Source of the DNA: Rheinheimera sp. UJ63
Lineage (GTDB): Bacteria; Pseudomonadota; Gammaproteobacteria; Enterobacterales; Alteromonadaceae
Direction: 5' to 3'
DNA length: 64,000 bases
Assembly (NCBI RefSeq): GCF_021568285.1
Contig: NZ_JAKGTQ010000002.1
Span: forward strand, 558,001 to 622,000
Position 1 is the first letter of the stretch, and each line of letters starts with the position of its first letter. The notes beneath the pieces are model-generated. The model was not told the DNA's origin. It did no database searches and saw only the letters and a list, made by a program, of their open reading frames with translations. Shown in pieces: positions 31,333-40,475 of the stretch. The translations under genes and the position numbers were made by a program.

Positions 31333-31359
31333 AAAACGGGTAGCGCGGCTACCCGTTTT
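31333..31359 (+). terminator. Terminator or attenuator after acpP
   Basis: AAAACGGGTAGC and GCTACCCGTTTT form a perfect 12-bp stem with a three-base loop between acpP and fabF. It probably sets the much higher expression of acpP relative to fabF. Confidence 0.85.
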
Positions 31360-31400
31360 CGTTTTAAGAATCAGAAAAACAGGTACTAACGGAGGACACG

Positions 31401-32639
31401 GTGGCAAAACGTCGTGTAGTGGTAACAGGTTTAGGTATGCTGACGCCATTAGGCAATGATGTCGCAAGCAGCTGGCAAGCACTGCAGCAAGCGAAAAGCG
31501 GTATTAGTCTAATTGAGCACTTTGATACCAGCGCTTATACAACTAAATTTGCCGGCTTAGTCAAAAACTTTGACGTAGAGCCGTATTTCCCAGCAAAAGA
31601 CACTAAAAAAATGGATTTATTTATCCAATACGGTGTTGCTGCGGCTATTCAGGCATTTCGTGACTCCGGATTGGAAGTTACCGAGCAAAACGCTCACCGT
31701 ATCGGCGCCGCTATCGGCTCAGGTATTGGTGGTTTAGGCTTGATTGAAGAAAATCATACAAAGTTAATGAACAGCGGTCCGAAGCGTTTATCGCCTTTCT
31801 TTGTCCCGTCTACCATTATCAATATGATCGCCGGTCAGCTGTCTATTATGCTTGGTTTGCAGGGCCCGAATATCAGTATTGTTACTGCCTGTACTACGGG
31901 TGTCCACAATATCGGCCAAGCCGCGCGAATGATTGTATATGGTGATGCCGATGTGATGGTGGCCGGGGGCGCTGAAAAAGCCTCTACGGAATTGGGTATG
32001 GGGGGCTTTGGTGCCGCTCGTGCGCTGTCAACTCGCAACGATGCGCCACAACAAGCCAGCCGCCCTTGGGATAAAGACCGTGATGGTTTTGTGTTAGGTG
32101 ATGGCGCAGGTGTGATGGTACTGGAAGAGTACGAACACGCTAAAGCTCGCGGTGCGAAAATTTATGCAGAGCTAGTCGGTTTTGGTATGAGCGGTGATGC
32201 TTATCACATGACTTCACCACCAGAAAACGGTGCCGGTGCCGCTCGGGCGATGCAAAACGCCTTAAATGATGCGGCTGTTAATGCGGATCAAGTGCAATAC
32301 ATCAATGCACACGGTACTTCAACGCTGGCCGGTGATTTGGCCGAAACCAGTGCCATTAAATCTGTGTTTGCCAGTAACATTGATAAAGTGATGGTCAGTT
32401 CATCGAAATCAATGATCGGTCACTTGTTAGGTGCCGCCGGTTCAGTTGAGTCGATTATTACGGTGTTGTCACTGCAAGATCAGTTGGTGACTCCAACCAT
32501 TAACTTGGACAACCCAAGTGACGGTTGTGATTTAGATTATGTGCCGCATGAAAGTCGCCAAGCCCAGTTAGAGTATGCGTTATGTAACTCTTTCGGTTTT
32601 GGTGGTACTAACGGTTCTATTCTGTTCAAGAAGATCTAA
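31401..32639 (+). CDS. fabF: 3-oxoacyl-ACP synthase II (FabF)
   Basis: Elongating beta-ketoacyl-ACP synthase. The Cys-His-His triad is visible: Cys164 in TACTTGVHN, His304 in NAHGTST and His near 341 in [10 protein letters not shown]. It has 412 residues. The start is a GTG with GGAGG upstream. It ends the fab cluster and is followed by a terminator. Confidence 0.97.
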   Translation: MAKRRVVVTGLGMLTPLGNDVASSWQALQQAKSGISLIEHFDTSAYTTKFAGLVKNFDVEPYFPAKDTKKMDLFIQYGVAAAIQAFRDSGLEVTEQNAHRIGAAIGSGIGGLGLIEENHTKLMNSGPKRLSPFFVPSTIINMIAGQLSIMLGLQGPNISIVTACTTGVHNIGQAARMIVYGDADVMVAGGAEKASTELGMGGFGAARALSTRNDAPQQASRPWDKDRDGFVLGDGAGVMVLEEYEHAKARGAKIYAELVGFGMSGDAYHMTSPPENGAGAARAMQNALNDAAVNADQVQYINAHGTSTLAGDLAETSAIKSVFASNIDKVMVSSSKSMIGHLLGAAGSVESIITVLSLQDQLVTPTINLDNPSDGCDLDYVPHESRQAQLEYALCNSFGFGGTNGSILFKKI

Positions 32640-32655
32640 CCCGCTGTGCTTGTTG

Positions 32656-32684
32656 AAAAACCGCGCTTTATAGCGCGGTTTTTT
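32656..32684 (+). terminator. Terminator of fabF
   Basis: AAAAACCGCGCT and AGCGCGGTTTTTT form a strong stem with a T run directly after fabF. Confidence 0.9.
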
Positions 32685-32755
32685 ATGATTGGCTTTTAGT
32701 TAAATCGTTGAGTTTCATATCGACCTGCTAAGTATTACGTTATCTAAAGGTTCAA

Positions 32756-33400
32756 ATGGTATTTAACGAAGCGAAAAGTGCAGAGGACACTTTGTCTGGG
32801 GACGTCTTTGGCATGGATGCCAAAGAGGAGTGCCCAGGGACGGGTTCACAGCGTGCCCCGGCAAAGTTGTGCGGCGCGCTTGTCGCTGGATGCACTGCGC
32901 TATATGCAAGGAGGGCAATTTTATTGTGTGCTAGCCACCTTGGGGTAGACATTTTCTCCACCGGCTTCAAGGATCACCTCCCTGTGCCCTTTCAGCCTGC
33001 GCAGCATCCCTGCTGCTGTTACGAAAACGCTACCCCAATGCGTCTGCAAAAATCACCGCAAGCTTTCAAGTTTAGATGGCATTCTCATGAACATTTTGAG
33101 GCAGATGGCACGCAGTACACTTTGTCCAGAACCGTGTTTTTCAGGGATGAAAAACAGACAAATTTGTCGGGAACAAATTTGAACAACGGTACGCTGGCCC
33201 GAAGGGTACACTTCAGGATGAAGTATGCAAGTGACCTAGACGGGTTCACAGCGTGCCCCGGCAAAGTTGTGCGGCGCGTTTTTCGCTGAATGCACTGCGC
33301 TATATGAAAGAAGGGCAATTTTTTCTGTGTACCAGCCACCTTGGTAAAGGCATTTTCTCCAGTGGTTTTGAGTACCACATTCTTTTACCTACTAAACTGC
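32756..33400. repeat. Hairpin-rich intergenic repeat block with an internal duplication
   Basis: The 920 bases between fabF and pabC hold no convincing gene. The block contains a direct repeat of about 130 bases (from 32839 and from about 33237) that begins GACGGGTTCACAGCGTGCCC. Between the copies are many short perfect hairpins with GGGA, TGGA or GGAT loops, for example TCTTTGGCA-TGGA-TGCCAAAGA at about 32806. Parts recur at 41639-41735 and 44400-44582. The open frame at 32756-33289 runs through the hairpins and is not credible as a protein. Confidence 0.7.
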
Positions 33401-33561
33401 GGGATCTTCGTTGCCCTATGCACTGAAAGCGATATCGCTTAATTAAACCGACATTTTAAAATAATAGCCGGTAAACCCACGGCGCTGTTTTGCCCGCTGA
33501 GCGCTTTGTTTTAATGACAGATTAAGGCATACTTGCGCATATTTTTCTGTGCAGGCGTGCT

Positions 33562-34362
33562 ATGTCGGCTGACATTATTCTGATTAAAGACACTGAACAA
33601 TTGCAGATCGCCGCAGGTTGCCGAGCGTTGCAATACGGTGATGGCGTCTTTACTACCATTGCGATTAAGCAAGGTCAGCCACAACTATGGCCACTGCACC
33701 TAGCGCGCTTACAGTTATCGGTAACACGATTAGCGATGCCCGCCATCGATTGGTCCGGCTTAACACAAGCGGTGTTGACAGAAGCGGCCAAGCAAAACAG
33801 TAATGGCGTAATTAAATTATTGATCTCCCGAGGCATTGGCGGGAGAGGTTATGCACCAAGTCCGCATAGTTCAGCCTTGGTGTATTTGTATCATGCTCCG
33901 ATGCCCGATTATCATCGCTGGCGAGAACAAGGGATCCGTGTTGGCATCGCGCAATTACGCTTAGCCATTCAACCGGCATTGGCTGGGCTTAAGCATACTA
34001 ATCGGCTTGAGCAAGTGTTGTTAAAACAAGAGCTGGCGAAAACTGACTTTGATGATTTGCTCGTGGCCGATCAACAACAACAGCTTACCGAAGCAACGGC
34101 CGCCAATCTGTTTTATCAACTAAAGGGCCAGTGGTATACACCGCCACTGCATTTGGCTGGAGTCGCAGGTGTGATGCGTCAGCATATTTTAAGCGAACAA
34201 GCGCAGTTTCAAGAACGCTGCTTGTCTTTAGCCGAACTAGACCAAGTTGAAGCGATGTTTATTTGTAACGCCTTGCTAGGTGTGGCGCCGGTGCGGCAAT
34301 TGTCTGGTCGAGCGTTACCGCTTGAACCTGTGCAGCAATTACAGCAAGAGATGCTATGTTAA
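33562..34362 (+). CDS. pabC: Aminodeoxychorismate lyase (PabC)
   Basis: PLP-dependent class IV aminotransferase-fold enzyme that makes p-aminobenzoate for folate. Typical segments are QYGDGVFTT near residue 20, the LLISRGIGGRGY loop, the PLP lysine in LKHTNRLEQVLLK and LTEATAANLFY. It has 266 residues. The stop overlaps the start of mltG, the conserved pabC-mltG-tmk-holB order. Confidence 0.94.
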   Translation: MSADIILIKDTEQLQIAAGCRALQYGDGVFTTIAIKQGQPQLWPLHLARLQLSVTRLAMPAIDWSGLTQAVLTEAAKQNSNGVIKLLISRGIGGRGYAPSPHSSALVYLYHAPMPDYHRWREQGIRVGIAQLRLAIQPALAGLKHTNRLEQVLLKQELAKTDFDDLLVADQQQQLTEATAANLFYQLKGQWYTPPLHLAGVAGVMRQHILSEQAQFQERCLSLAELDQVEAMFICNALLGVAPVRQLSGRALPLEPVQQLQQEMLC

Positions 34363-35393
34363 AACGAGTTTTGGCCTGGCTACCACTGTTGGTAGTGTTA
34401 ATCATCGTGCTGCTTTATTCAGGTTGGCAGCAATTAACCACCACAACTTTAGCAAAGACGGTGACCTTCAGTGACAGCCTTTATACGCTTAAAGCGGGTA
34501 CATCAGTGCGTAGTTTATGCCGCGATTGGCAAAACCAACAGCAATTAACCGCCATAGATTGTTACGTTTTAAAATTGTATGTTAAACAGCAGCCGCAGAT
34601 CGCTCAGTTACAACAAGGCGTTTATCGAGTCCCTAGCCAAAGTTCTCTTAGCGAAGCGTTGGCGTTGTTTCGAAGTGGCAAGGTGGCGCAATTTAGCGTC
34701 ACTTTAATTGAAGGTGAAACCCTAGCGCAAAGTTGGCAGCGTTTTGCCGATTTGCCGTATTTAATTCAAGATATTGACAGTAGTGATAAACTCGCTGAGC
34801 TGATCAGTTGGCCTGAAGCCTGGGGCACATTGGCGCAAACCGGCCGGGTAGAGCAAGAGTTAGAAGGCCTGTTTTATCCCGATACCTATTTTTATACCGC
34901 CAATAGTAAAGCCAGCGACATTTGGCGCCGAGCGCATCAAGCTTTAAAAACGGAGCTAGAGCGTTATTGGCAGCAACGCCAAAGCACTTTACCGCTGCAA
35001 AACCCCTACGAATTACTGATTATGGCCTCTATTATTGAAAAGGAAAGCGGCCTCGCCAGTGAGCGCGCCTTGGTCAGCTCTGTGTTTATCAATCGCATAC
35101 AAAGCAATATGCGCTTACAAACGGACCCGACCGTTATTTACGGTTTAACCGAGTACAGTGGCCGTATCACCCGCGCTAATTTACGTGATCCACATCGTTA
35201 CAATACCTATCGCCATCATGGCTTACCGCCTGGCCCGATCTCATTAGTCAGCCGCAGCGCGTTAATTGCCGCTGCGCAACCCGAGATAAGCGATTACTTT
35301 TATTTTGTCAGTCGTGGTGACGGCTCGCATGTGTTTTCACAATCACTTGAGCAGCATAATGCTGCGGTTAAAAAATATATTCTTGGAAAATAA
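34356..35393 (+). CDS. mltG: Endolytic murein transglycosylase MltG
   Basis: An inner-membrane-anchored enzyme that cleaves nascent glycan strands in the periplasm. It has one N-terminal membrane helix (residues 4-24), a LysM-like segment and the YceG domain with LEGLFYPDTYFY, the catalytic Glu in ASIIEKESG and LQTDPTVIYGL. It has 345 residues. It overlaps pabC and is followed immediately by tmk. Confidence 0.95.
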   Translation: MLKRVLAWLPLLVVLIIVLLYSGWQQLTTTTLAKTVTFSDSLYTLKAGTSVRSLCRDWQNQQQLTAIDCYVLKLYVKQQPQIAQLQQGVYRVPSQSSLSEALALFRSGKVAQFSVTLIEGETLAQSWQRFADLPYLIQDIDSSDKLAELISWPEAWGTLAQTGRVEQELEGLFYPDTYFYTANSKASDIWRRAHQALKTELERYWQQRQSTLPLQNPYELLIMASIIEKESGLASERALVSSVFINRIQSNMRLQTDPTVIYGLTEYSGRITRANLRDPHRYNTYRHHGLPPGPISLVSRSALIAAAQPEISDYFYFVSRGDGSHVFSQSLEQHNAAVKKYILGK

Positions 35394-35394
35394 C

Positions 35395-36021
35395 ATGACT
35401 AAGCAAGGCAAGTTTATTGTCATCGAAGGGCTTGAAGGCGCCGGCAAGAGTACGGCAATGGCCACAGTAAAACGCTGGTTAGAAAAGCATGGCCACCAGG
35501 TGGTGTGCACTCGTGAGCCCGGTGGTACACCTCTGGCCGAACAATTAAGAACGTTAGTCAAACACGCGGATCCGGCTGAGCAGATTGCCGCCGAGACCGA
35601 GCTGTTGTTAATGTATGCGGCCCGGGTACAATTATTACGTAATGTCATTGAACCGACTTTAGCCGCTGGCCAGTGTATTTTAGCCGATCGGCATGATTTA
35701 TCTTCACGTGCTTATCAAGGCGGGGGTCGGCAGTTAAACGAACAATTGATTAACGACCTACGCAAAGCGCTGCTGGGTAACACGCAGCCCAATTTAACCT
35801 TGTATTTAGATATTGATCCGGCTATTGGTTTAAGCAGGGCTGCGCATCGTGGGCAACTCGATCGTATTGAGCAGGAACAACTGGCTTTTTTTGAACGCAC
35901 CCGTGCAAAATACCTAGCCATTGCGCACAGTGAGCCGGGTATTGTGATTATTGATGCGGCGCAATCGATTGAGCAAGTGGCCACAGCTTTAGAGCACGCC
36001 TTGGCTGAGGCCATGTTATGA
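35395..36021 (+). CDS. tmk: Thymidylate kinase
   Basis: Phosphorylates dTMP to dTDP. The P-loop is EGLEGAGKST, the DR(H/Y) motif is ADRHDLSSRAYQGGGR, and the TREPGGTP motif is also present. It has 208 residues. The ATG at 35395 lies one base after the mltG stop and gives the conserved N-terminus; the upstream frame from 35305 is inside mltG. It overlaps holB by four bases. Confidence 0.96.
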   Translation: MTKQGKFIVIEGLEGAGKSTAMATVKRWLEKHGHQVVCTREPGGTPLAEQLRTLVKHADPAEQIAAETELLLMYAARVQLLRNVIEPTLAAGQCILADRHDLSSRAYQGGGRQLNEQLINDLRKALLGNTQPNLTLYLDIDPAIGLSRAAHRGQLDRIEQEQLAFFERTRAKYLAIAHSEPGIVIIDAAQSIEQVATALEHALAEAML

Positions 36022-36941
36022 GTGATATCCCGTTAAGTGCTATGCCTTGGTTGGCTTCGCCCTTAGCGCAACTGGCTCGATTGGCCAGTGAGCAGCATTT
36101 AGCCCATGCTATTTTATTAACCGGTGCCCCTGGCACAGGCAAACAACTGTTAAGCCAAGCGTTAGCCGCATTACTGTTATGTAAAAATCGGCAAGCAGAC
36201 ATGGCTTGCGGCCAATGTAAAAGCTGCTTGCTGTTAGCGGCGGGTAACCATCCTGATTTATTAACCTTAAACCAAGATAATAACAGTATTGGTGTGGATG
36301 AAATTCGCCGTCTAATCGACTTTACGCAAGGCGCTGCCCAACAACACGGCAATAAAGTGATTGTGCTATCCGAAGTGCAGCGGCTAACGGAAGCGGCGGC
36401 GAATGCCTTACTTAAAACCTTAGAAGAGCCACCACAAGGCTGTTATCTGGTGCTGCAAACCAGCCAGCCCCAGCGTTTAAAAGCTACCTTGCTCAGCCGT
36501 TGTCAGCGCTGGAGTTTACCCACCTTAAATGAAGCCAACTTGTTTGATTGGTTAAGTCAGCAGTATCAAGGCAGTTTGCCACGTTTTTTGTTTGCTTTTA
36601 GTGGTGGTGCGCCGTTACAGGCGTTGGCGTTGTTGCAAGGCAATACGGCGGCAGAAATTGAAGAGTTACTGGCCGCACTGTCGCTGCTATTGCAGGATGA
36701 GTCGGGCTTAAGTACGCTAGTGAAAAACTTAGAAGGCCGTACCGACTGTGCGCAAATATTGGGTTATTTCTTAACGCAGTGGTGTAACCAGCATTCAGAT
36801 GTGGCGCCTGAAGCACTGCAACGCTTGCAACTAGTGTATTATCGTTGGCGTCGTGACGAGCAACAGATTTTAGGGCAGAATAAAACACTGGCGTTAACCG
36901 CCTTATTGCTTGAATTTAAAAGTATCATGCGCCGCCGCTAA
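36018..36941 (+). CDS. holB: DNA polymerase III delta' subunit
   Basis: A clamp-loader subunit. Its degenerate P-loop is TGAPGTGKQLLSQAL, the zinc-binding cysteines lie in MACGQCKSCLLL and the SRC motif is LLSRCQRW. It has 307 residues, is translationally coupled to tmk through an ATGA-type overlap, and is followed by pilZ, a common gammaproteobacterial order. Confidence 0.94.
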   Translation: MSDIPLSAMPWLASPLAQLARLASEQHLAHAILLTGAPGTGKQLLSQALAALLLCKNRQADMACGQCKSCLLLAAGNHPDLLTLNQDNNSIGVDEIRRLIDFTQGAAQQHGNKVIVLSEVQRLTEAAANALLKTLEEPPQGCYLVLQTSQPQRLKATLLSRCQRWSLPTLNEANLFDWLSQQYQGSLPRFLFAFSGGAPLQALALLQGNTAAEIEELLAALSLLLQDESGLSTLVKNLEGRTDCAQILGYFLTQWCNQHSDVAPEALQRLQLVYYRWRRDEQQILGQNKTLALTALLLEFKSIMRRR

Positions 36942-37198
36942 GCCAATTGTTGTTATACGTTTGTGGTGTTTATTTTGGCTTCGATGCCGCCTAGCAGCCA
37001 ACAACGCATACCTTGTGGTATCGTAAGTTGAATTAACGCACAAGGTGTTTAGCCGCGCGCCTTTTGGCAAGCGGTAGTTGAGTAGTGAAATGCCCTACTA
37101 GCAGCCAAACGCTACATTAATACTGGCGACGATGCGATAAAACCCGTATAAAAGTTCAACAAGCCCTAATAGTCTGCTGAATAAGCAGAGGAGCGAAA

Positions 37199-37525
37199 AT
37201 GGAAGAAGTTGCATTAAATTTCAATGATGGCAAAGAGTTATATAAGTGCTACATGCCGTTTTTAAAAAACGGTGGGCTTTTTATCCGCTCGGCTAGAGTA
37301 TTTAAAATGGGCCAATCGTTAGCCCTTAGCGTAACCTTGCCTGATACACTTGAACCTATTATAGCGACGGGTAAAGTAGCCTGGGTATCGCCTTTAGGTG
37401 CGCAAAGCTCTAATCCGGCGGGTGTCGGTGTGGCCTTTATTGATGATAAACATGGCTTAAGTGATCGTATTGAAAAATTATTAGGTGGCATGTTAGGAAG
37501 TGCAGAAGCCACTTACACCATGTAA
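37199..37525 (+). CDS. pilZ: PilZ-domain protein, type IV pilus assembly PilZ
   Basis: A 108-residue single PilZ domain. Its YKCYMPFLKNGGLFI and GKVAWVSPLGAQ...AGVGVAF segments match Pseudomonas PilZ, needed for pilus assembly. It lacks the N-terminal RxxxR and the DxSxxG motif, so c-di-GMP binding is not expected. A GGAG site precedes the ATG. The position between holB and tatD is the conserved one. Confidence 0.9.
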   Translation: MEEVALNFNDGKELYKCYMPFLKNGGLFIRSARVFKMGQSLALSVTLPDTLEPIIATGKVAWVSPLGAQSSNPAGVGVAFIDDKHGLSDRIEKLLGGMLGSAEATYTM

Positions 37526-37565
37526 CGTTATTCACTTGAATAACAGCAGTATTTTCGAGGTTGTT

Positions 37566-38357
37566 TTGTTTATAGATTCGCATTGTCATTTAGATCGGTT
37601 AGAACTCGACAAATTGGGTATGAGCCTAGAGCAGGTGATTGCTGCAGCCGAAAAACGGCAAATTGAACATTTACTGTGTGTCAGTGTGTCCTTAGCTGAA
37701 TTCGATGCGATGGCCGATTTAGTGCAACCTTTTGCAGGTGTATCGATTTCATGTGGCGAGCATCCGCTGCATCAAGAAGGCACCGTTGATGAGCTGCAGT
37801 TACTGAAGCTCGCCAGTGCTGAGCGTGTTGTGGCGGTGGGGGAAACCGGTCTGGATTATTTTTATAGCCCAGAGAGTAAAGCGACGCAGCAAGATGCCTT
37901 TGTTAAACACATTAGTGTGGCTCGCCAGTTAACTAAACCCTTGATTATTCATACGCGTGATGCGCGCACTGATACCATTGCATTATTAAAGTCACATCAG
38001 GCTGAAAACGCCGGTGGCGTTTTGCATTGCTTTACCGAAAGCTATGAGATGGCAAAAGCGGCCTTAGATTTAGGCTTTTATATTTCGATCTCGGGCATTA
38101 TGACCTTTCGAAATGCCGCAGAATTACGGGATGTGGTCAAAAAACTTCCTCTTGACCGTCTGTTAATTGAAACCGACGCGCCTTATCTTGCGCCGGTACC
38201 GCACCGTGGTAAAACCAATCAACCGGCTTATGTTACTGATGTTGCTGCTGCCATTGCAGAAGTTAAAGCGGTCAGTATTACTGAATTAGCCAGCGCAACC
38301 ACTGAAAACTTCTATCGATTATTTCCTTTGGCGCAGCGCCGTCGTTTAGTGGCGTAA
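37566..38357 (+). CDS. TatD family metal-dependent hydrolase (YcfH-like)
   Basis: A 263-residue TIM-barrel hydrolase or DNase. Metal ligands are visible in FIDSHCHLD, in VGETGLDYFY (Glu), in LIIHTRDA and in LLIETDAPYL (Asp). No ATG precedes the conserved start, so a TTG at 37566 with GAGG about six bases upstream is chosen; the GTG at 37500 lies inside pilZ. It ends the holB-pilZ-tatD group. Confidence 0.9.
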   Translation: MFIDSHCHLDRLELDKLGMSLEQVIAAAEKRQIEHLLCVSVSLAEFDAMADLVQPFAGVSISCGEHPLHQEGTVDELQLLKLASAERVVAVGETGLDYFYSPESKATQQDAFVKHISVARQLTKPLIIHTRDARTDTIALLKSHQAENAGGVLHCFTESYEMAKAALDLGFYISISGIMTFRNAAELRDVVKKLPLDRLLIETDAPYLAPVPHRGKTNQPAYVTDVAAAIAEVKAVSITELASATTENFYRLFPLAQRRRLVA

Positions 38358-38387
38358 CGGTAGTTAATTAGGCATTGCTGCATAAAA

Positions 38388-38420
38388 GAAGCCCAGAACT
38401 AATTATCTTGTTCTGGGCTT
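38388..38420 (+). terminator. Terminator after the tatD-family gene
   Basis: AAGCCCAGAAC and GTTCTGGGCTT form a perfect 11-bp stem around a 10-base loop, but the T run is weak. Confidence 0.7.
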
Positions 38421-38777
38421 AGGGGAATGGCTCATAGGGAATGAGCCGTGCGCTATCGAAAAGTCATGATGTAATTTGAGTGTAGTTAATACACAGTAAT
38501 TTACCTGCCATACCGCTAATATTTTTTTTGCCACTTCGCGTGTTGTGAAACAAAAGCAGTTTCCAATTCTGCAACAAAAACCCTGGCTTTATAAACAAAC
38601 CGCACTGTGTAGCCTGATCGTTACATTTATTCTTAAGACATTGATTGTCTATAAAGTACTTTTTTTAGTCTAAAAAAGTCTAAAAAATAATCAGCTATTG
38701 TAGTGCAGTGGCTTAAAGAGGCACTGCACACGGCAAAAATGTTTAATCTATCCCTCAATATGCCCCTATCTTAGACG
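38421..38777. other. AT-rich upstream region of the prp operon
   Basis: About 357 bases with no ORF of note. It holds AT-rich tracts, including a duplicated AGTCTAAAAAA motif at about 38668-38690, and leads into the regulator's promoter. Confidence 0.5.
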
Positions 38778-38791
38778 GATTGTCGACAATC
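38778..38791. promoter_or_regulatory. Operator O1 of the prp regulator, perfect palindrome
   Basis: GATTGTCGACAATC is a perfect 14-bp palindrome just upstream of the likely -35. Its form fits a FadR-type GntR operator. Confidence 0.7.
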
Positions 38792-38805
38792 TTGTTTTTG
38801 TTAGC

Positions 38806-38834
38806 TTGACAATAGCGCCAAAACGGCTTAAAAC
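38806..38834 (+). promoter_or_regulatory. Promoter of the prp operon
   Basis: A perfect TTGACA -35 at 38806 is followed after 17 bases by TAAAAC as a weak -10. It lies between two GTCGAC-centred operators. Confidence 0.6.
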
Positions 38835-38850
38835 TACACAACTGTTTTAT

Positions 38851-38862
38851 TATGTCGACAAT
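38851..38862. promoter_or_regulatory. Operator O2 of the prp regulator
   Basis: TATGTCGACAAT matches O1 over its GTCGACAAT half and abuts the regulator's ATG at 38863, as expected for autorepression. Confidence 0.55.
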
Positions 38863-39552
38863 ATGATGAATGCAAGCCGCCAAAATATCCCTGTAACCGC
38901 TGCCGACCGCGTACTGCAAGAAATGCAGCGCGCTATTGTCGAGGGTGATATTGCGCCGGGTTCGAAAATCAGTGAGCCTGAGCTGGCGAAACGCTTTGAT
39001 TTAAGCCGGGCACCGCTGCGTGAAGCGTTAGCCAGGTTAGAGCGCTGTCATTTGATTGAACGCATTCCTAACGCCGGCGCGCGCGTAGTGAAATTGTCGA
39101 CAGCGGGGCTGTTATCACTGTATCAGCTGCGCGAAGAGCTTGAAGGCTTGGCCTGTCGGCTGGCCGCGACACAAATGACCGATGCAGAAATTGCCGAAAT
39201 GCAGGCCTTGCTTGATCAACATCTTTCGACACAGCGCGTACGCGAAGGTGAAAGCTACTATCAAGAAGCCGGTGATCTGGATTTTCATTACCGGATTATT
39301 TTGGGAAGTAAAAACCCGTATCTGATCAATATCCTTACCGATGAGCTATACCATTTAATGCGCATGTATCGGGTACAGCTGGGTATGAACGGCCCCCGGG
39401 TATCACGCGCTTTTGATGAACACAAAGCCATTATTAATGCCATTGCTAACCGTGATGGCGAACTCGCCGATTTACTGATGCGACGCCATGTTGCCGCGTC
39501 GCGCCGCAATATTGAACCAACACTTTTAGAACGTGAACAAACGGGGAACTAA
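38863..39552 (+). CDS. GntR-family (FadR/VanR type) regulator of the methylcitrate operon
   Basis: A transcription factor of about 229 residues. It has an N-terminal winged helix ([39 protein letters not shown]) and a C-terminal FCD-type ligand domain with conserved metal-binding His and Asp positions ([20 protein letters not shown]). The ATG at 38863 is used because the TTG at 38806 is the -35 box. It ends one base before prpB and is flanked by palindromic operators, so it is probably an autoregulated repressor that responds to a methylcitrate-cycle metabolite. A further GTCGAC site (39093-39103) lies inside the gene. Confidence 0.87.
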   Translation: MMNASRQNIPVTAADRVLQEMQRAIVEGDIAPGSKISEPELAKRFDLSRAPLREALARLERCHLIERIPNAGARVVKLSTAGLLSLYQLREELEGLACRLAATQMTDAEIAEMQALLDQHLSTQRVREGESYYQEAGDLDFHYRIILGSKNPYLINILTDELYHLMRMYRVQLGMNGPRVSRAFDEHKAIINAIANRDGELADLLMRRHVAASRRNIEPTLLEREQTGN

Positions 39553-39553
39553 T

Positions 39554-40435
39554 ATGACTACTTTAACTGCCGGACAAAAATTCCGCGCTGCGATCAGCGC
39601 CAATCAACCACTGCAAATTGTTGGCACCATTAACGCCTACACGGCGATGATGGCTGAGCGTACCGGGCATCAAGCCTTGTATTTGTCAGGTGCGGGTGTA
39701 GCGAATGCCTCGTTTGGCTTACCTGATTTGGGCATGACGTCGTTAAATGATGTATGTGAAGATATTCGCCGCATTACTGCTGCCACCAGTGTGCCGTTAT
39801 TAGTTGATGCCGACACCGGTTGGGGTGGGGCCTTTAATATCGCGCGTACCGTAAAAGAAATGACCCGTGCGGGTGCGGCGGGTTTTCATATTGAAGATCA
39901 GGTGGCGCAAAAGCGTTGCGGTCATCGCCCTAATAAAGAAATTGTGTCTTTAGAAGAGATGGTTGATCGGGTAAAAGCCAGTGTCGATGCGCGCAGCGAT
40001 GAAAGCTTTTTCATTATGGCGCGCACCGATGCCTTAGCACAACAAGGCTTAGAGGCGGCCATTGAGCGCGCCTTAGCCTGTGAAGCGGCCGGCGCCGATG
40101 CCATTTTTGCTGAAGCGGTGCACACTTTAGAGCAATACACCGCCTTTACTAAAGCGCTTAAAGTTCCAGTATTGGCCAATATTACCGAGTTTGGCCAAAC
40201 GCCGTTGTTTAACAAAGCCGAGTTAGCCAGTGTGGGCGTAGCAATGGTACTGTACCCATTAAGTGCCTTTAGAGCGATGAACAAAGCGGCGTTAAATGTG
40301 TATGAATCTATTTTAGCCAATGGCGATCAAAAAGCGGTAGTAGACAGCATGCAAACCCGTGCTGAGCTGTATGACTTCTTGAACTATCACAGCTTTGAGC
40401 AAAAGCTAGACAGTTTATTCAGTACCAAAAAATAA
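39554..40435 (+). CDS. prpB: 2-methylisocitrate lyase
   Basis: Cleaves 2-methylisocitrate to pyruvate and succinate in propionate catabolism. It belongs to the isocitrate lyase/PEP mutase superfamily, with the catalytic KRCGH motif (Cys122), [10 protein letters not shown] for metal binding and ARTDA. It has 293 residues. The ATG at 39554 with GGGG upstream gives the conserved start. It is the first enzyme gene after the GntR regulator. Confidence 0.95.
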   Translation: MTTLTAGQKFRAAISANQPLQIVGTINAYTAMMAERTGHQALYLSGAGVANASFGLPDLGMTSLNDVCEDIRRITAATSVPLLVDADTGWGGAFNIARTVKEMTRAGAAGFHIEDQVAQKRCGHRPNKEIVSLEEMVDRVKASVDARSDESFFIMARTDALAQQGLEAAIERALACEAAGADAIFAEAVHTLEQYTAFTKALKVPVLANITEFGQTPLFNKAELASVGVAMVLYPLSAFRAMNKAALNVYESILANGDQKAVVDSMQTRAELYDFLNYHSFEQKLDSLFSTKK

Positions 40436-40475
40436 TATTTTTAAATTAAATAATCATAAATACAGGAGCAAGATA

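Noticed and set aside
32756-33289. 177-codon open frame between fabF and pabC
   Set aside because: It runs through a direct repeat and many perfect hairpins, has no ribosome-binding site and no protein-like composition; the block is a structured repeat.
38806-38862. TTG start that would extend the GntR regulator by 19 residues
   Set aside because: The TTG is the first part of a TTGACA -35 box and lies between operators; the ATG at 38863 gives the normal N-terminus.
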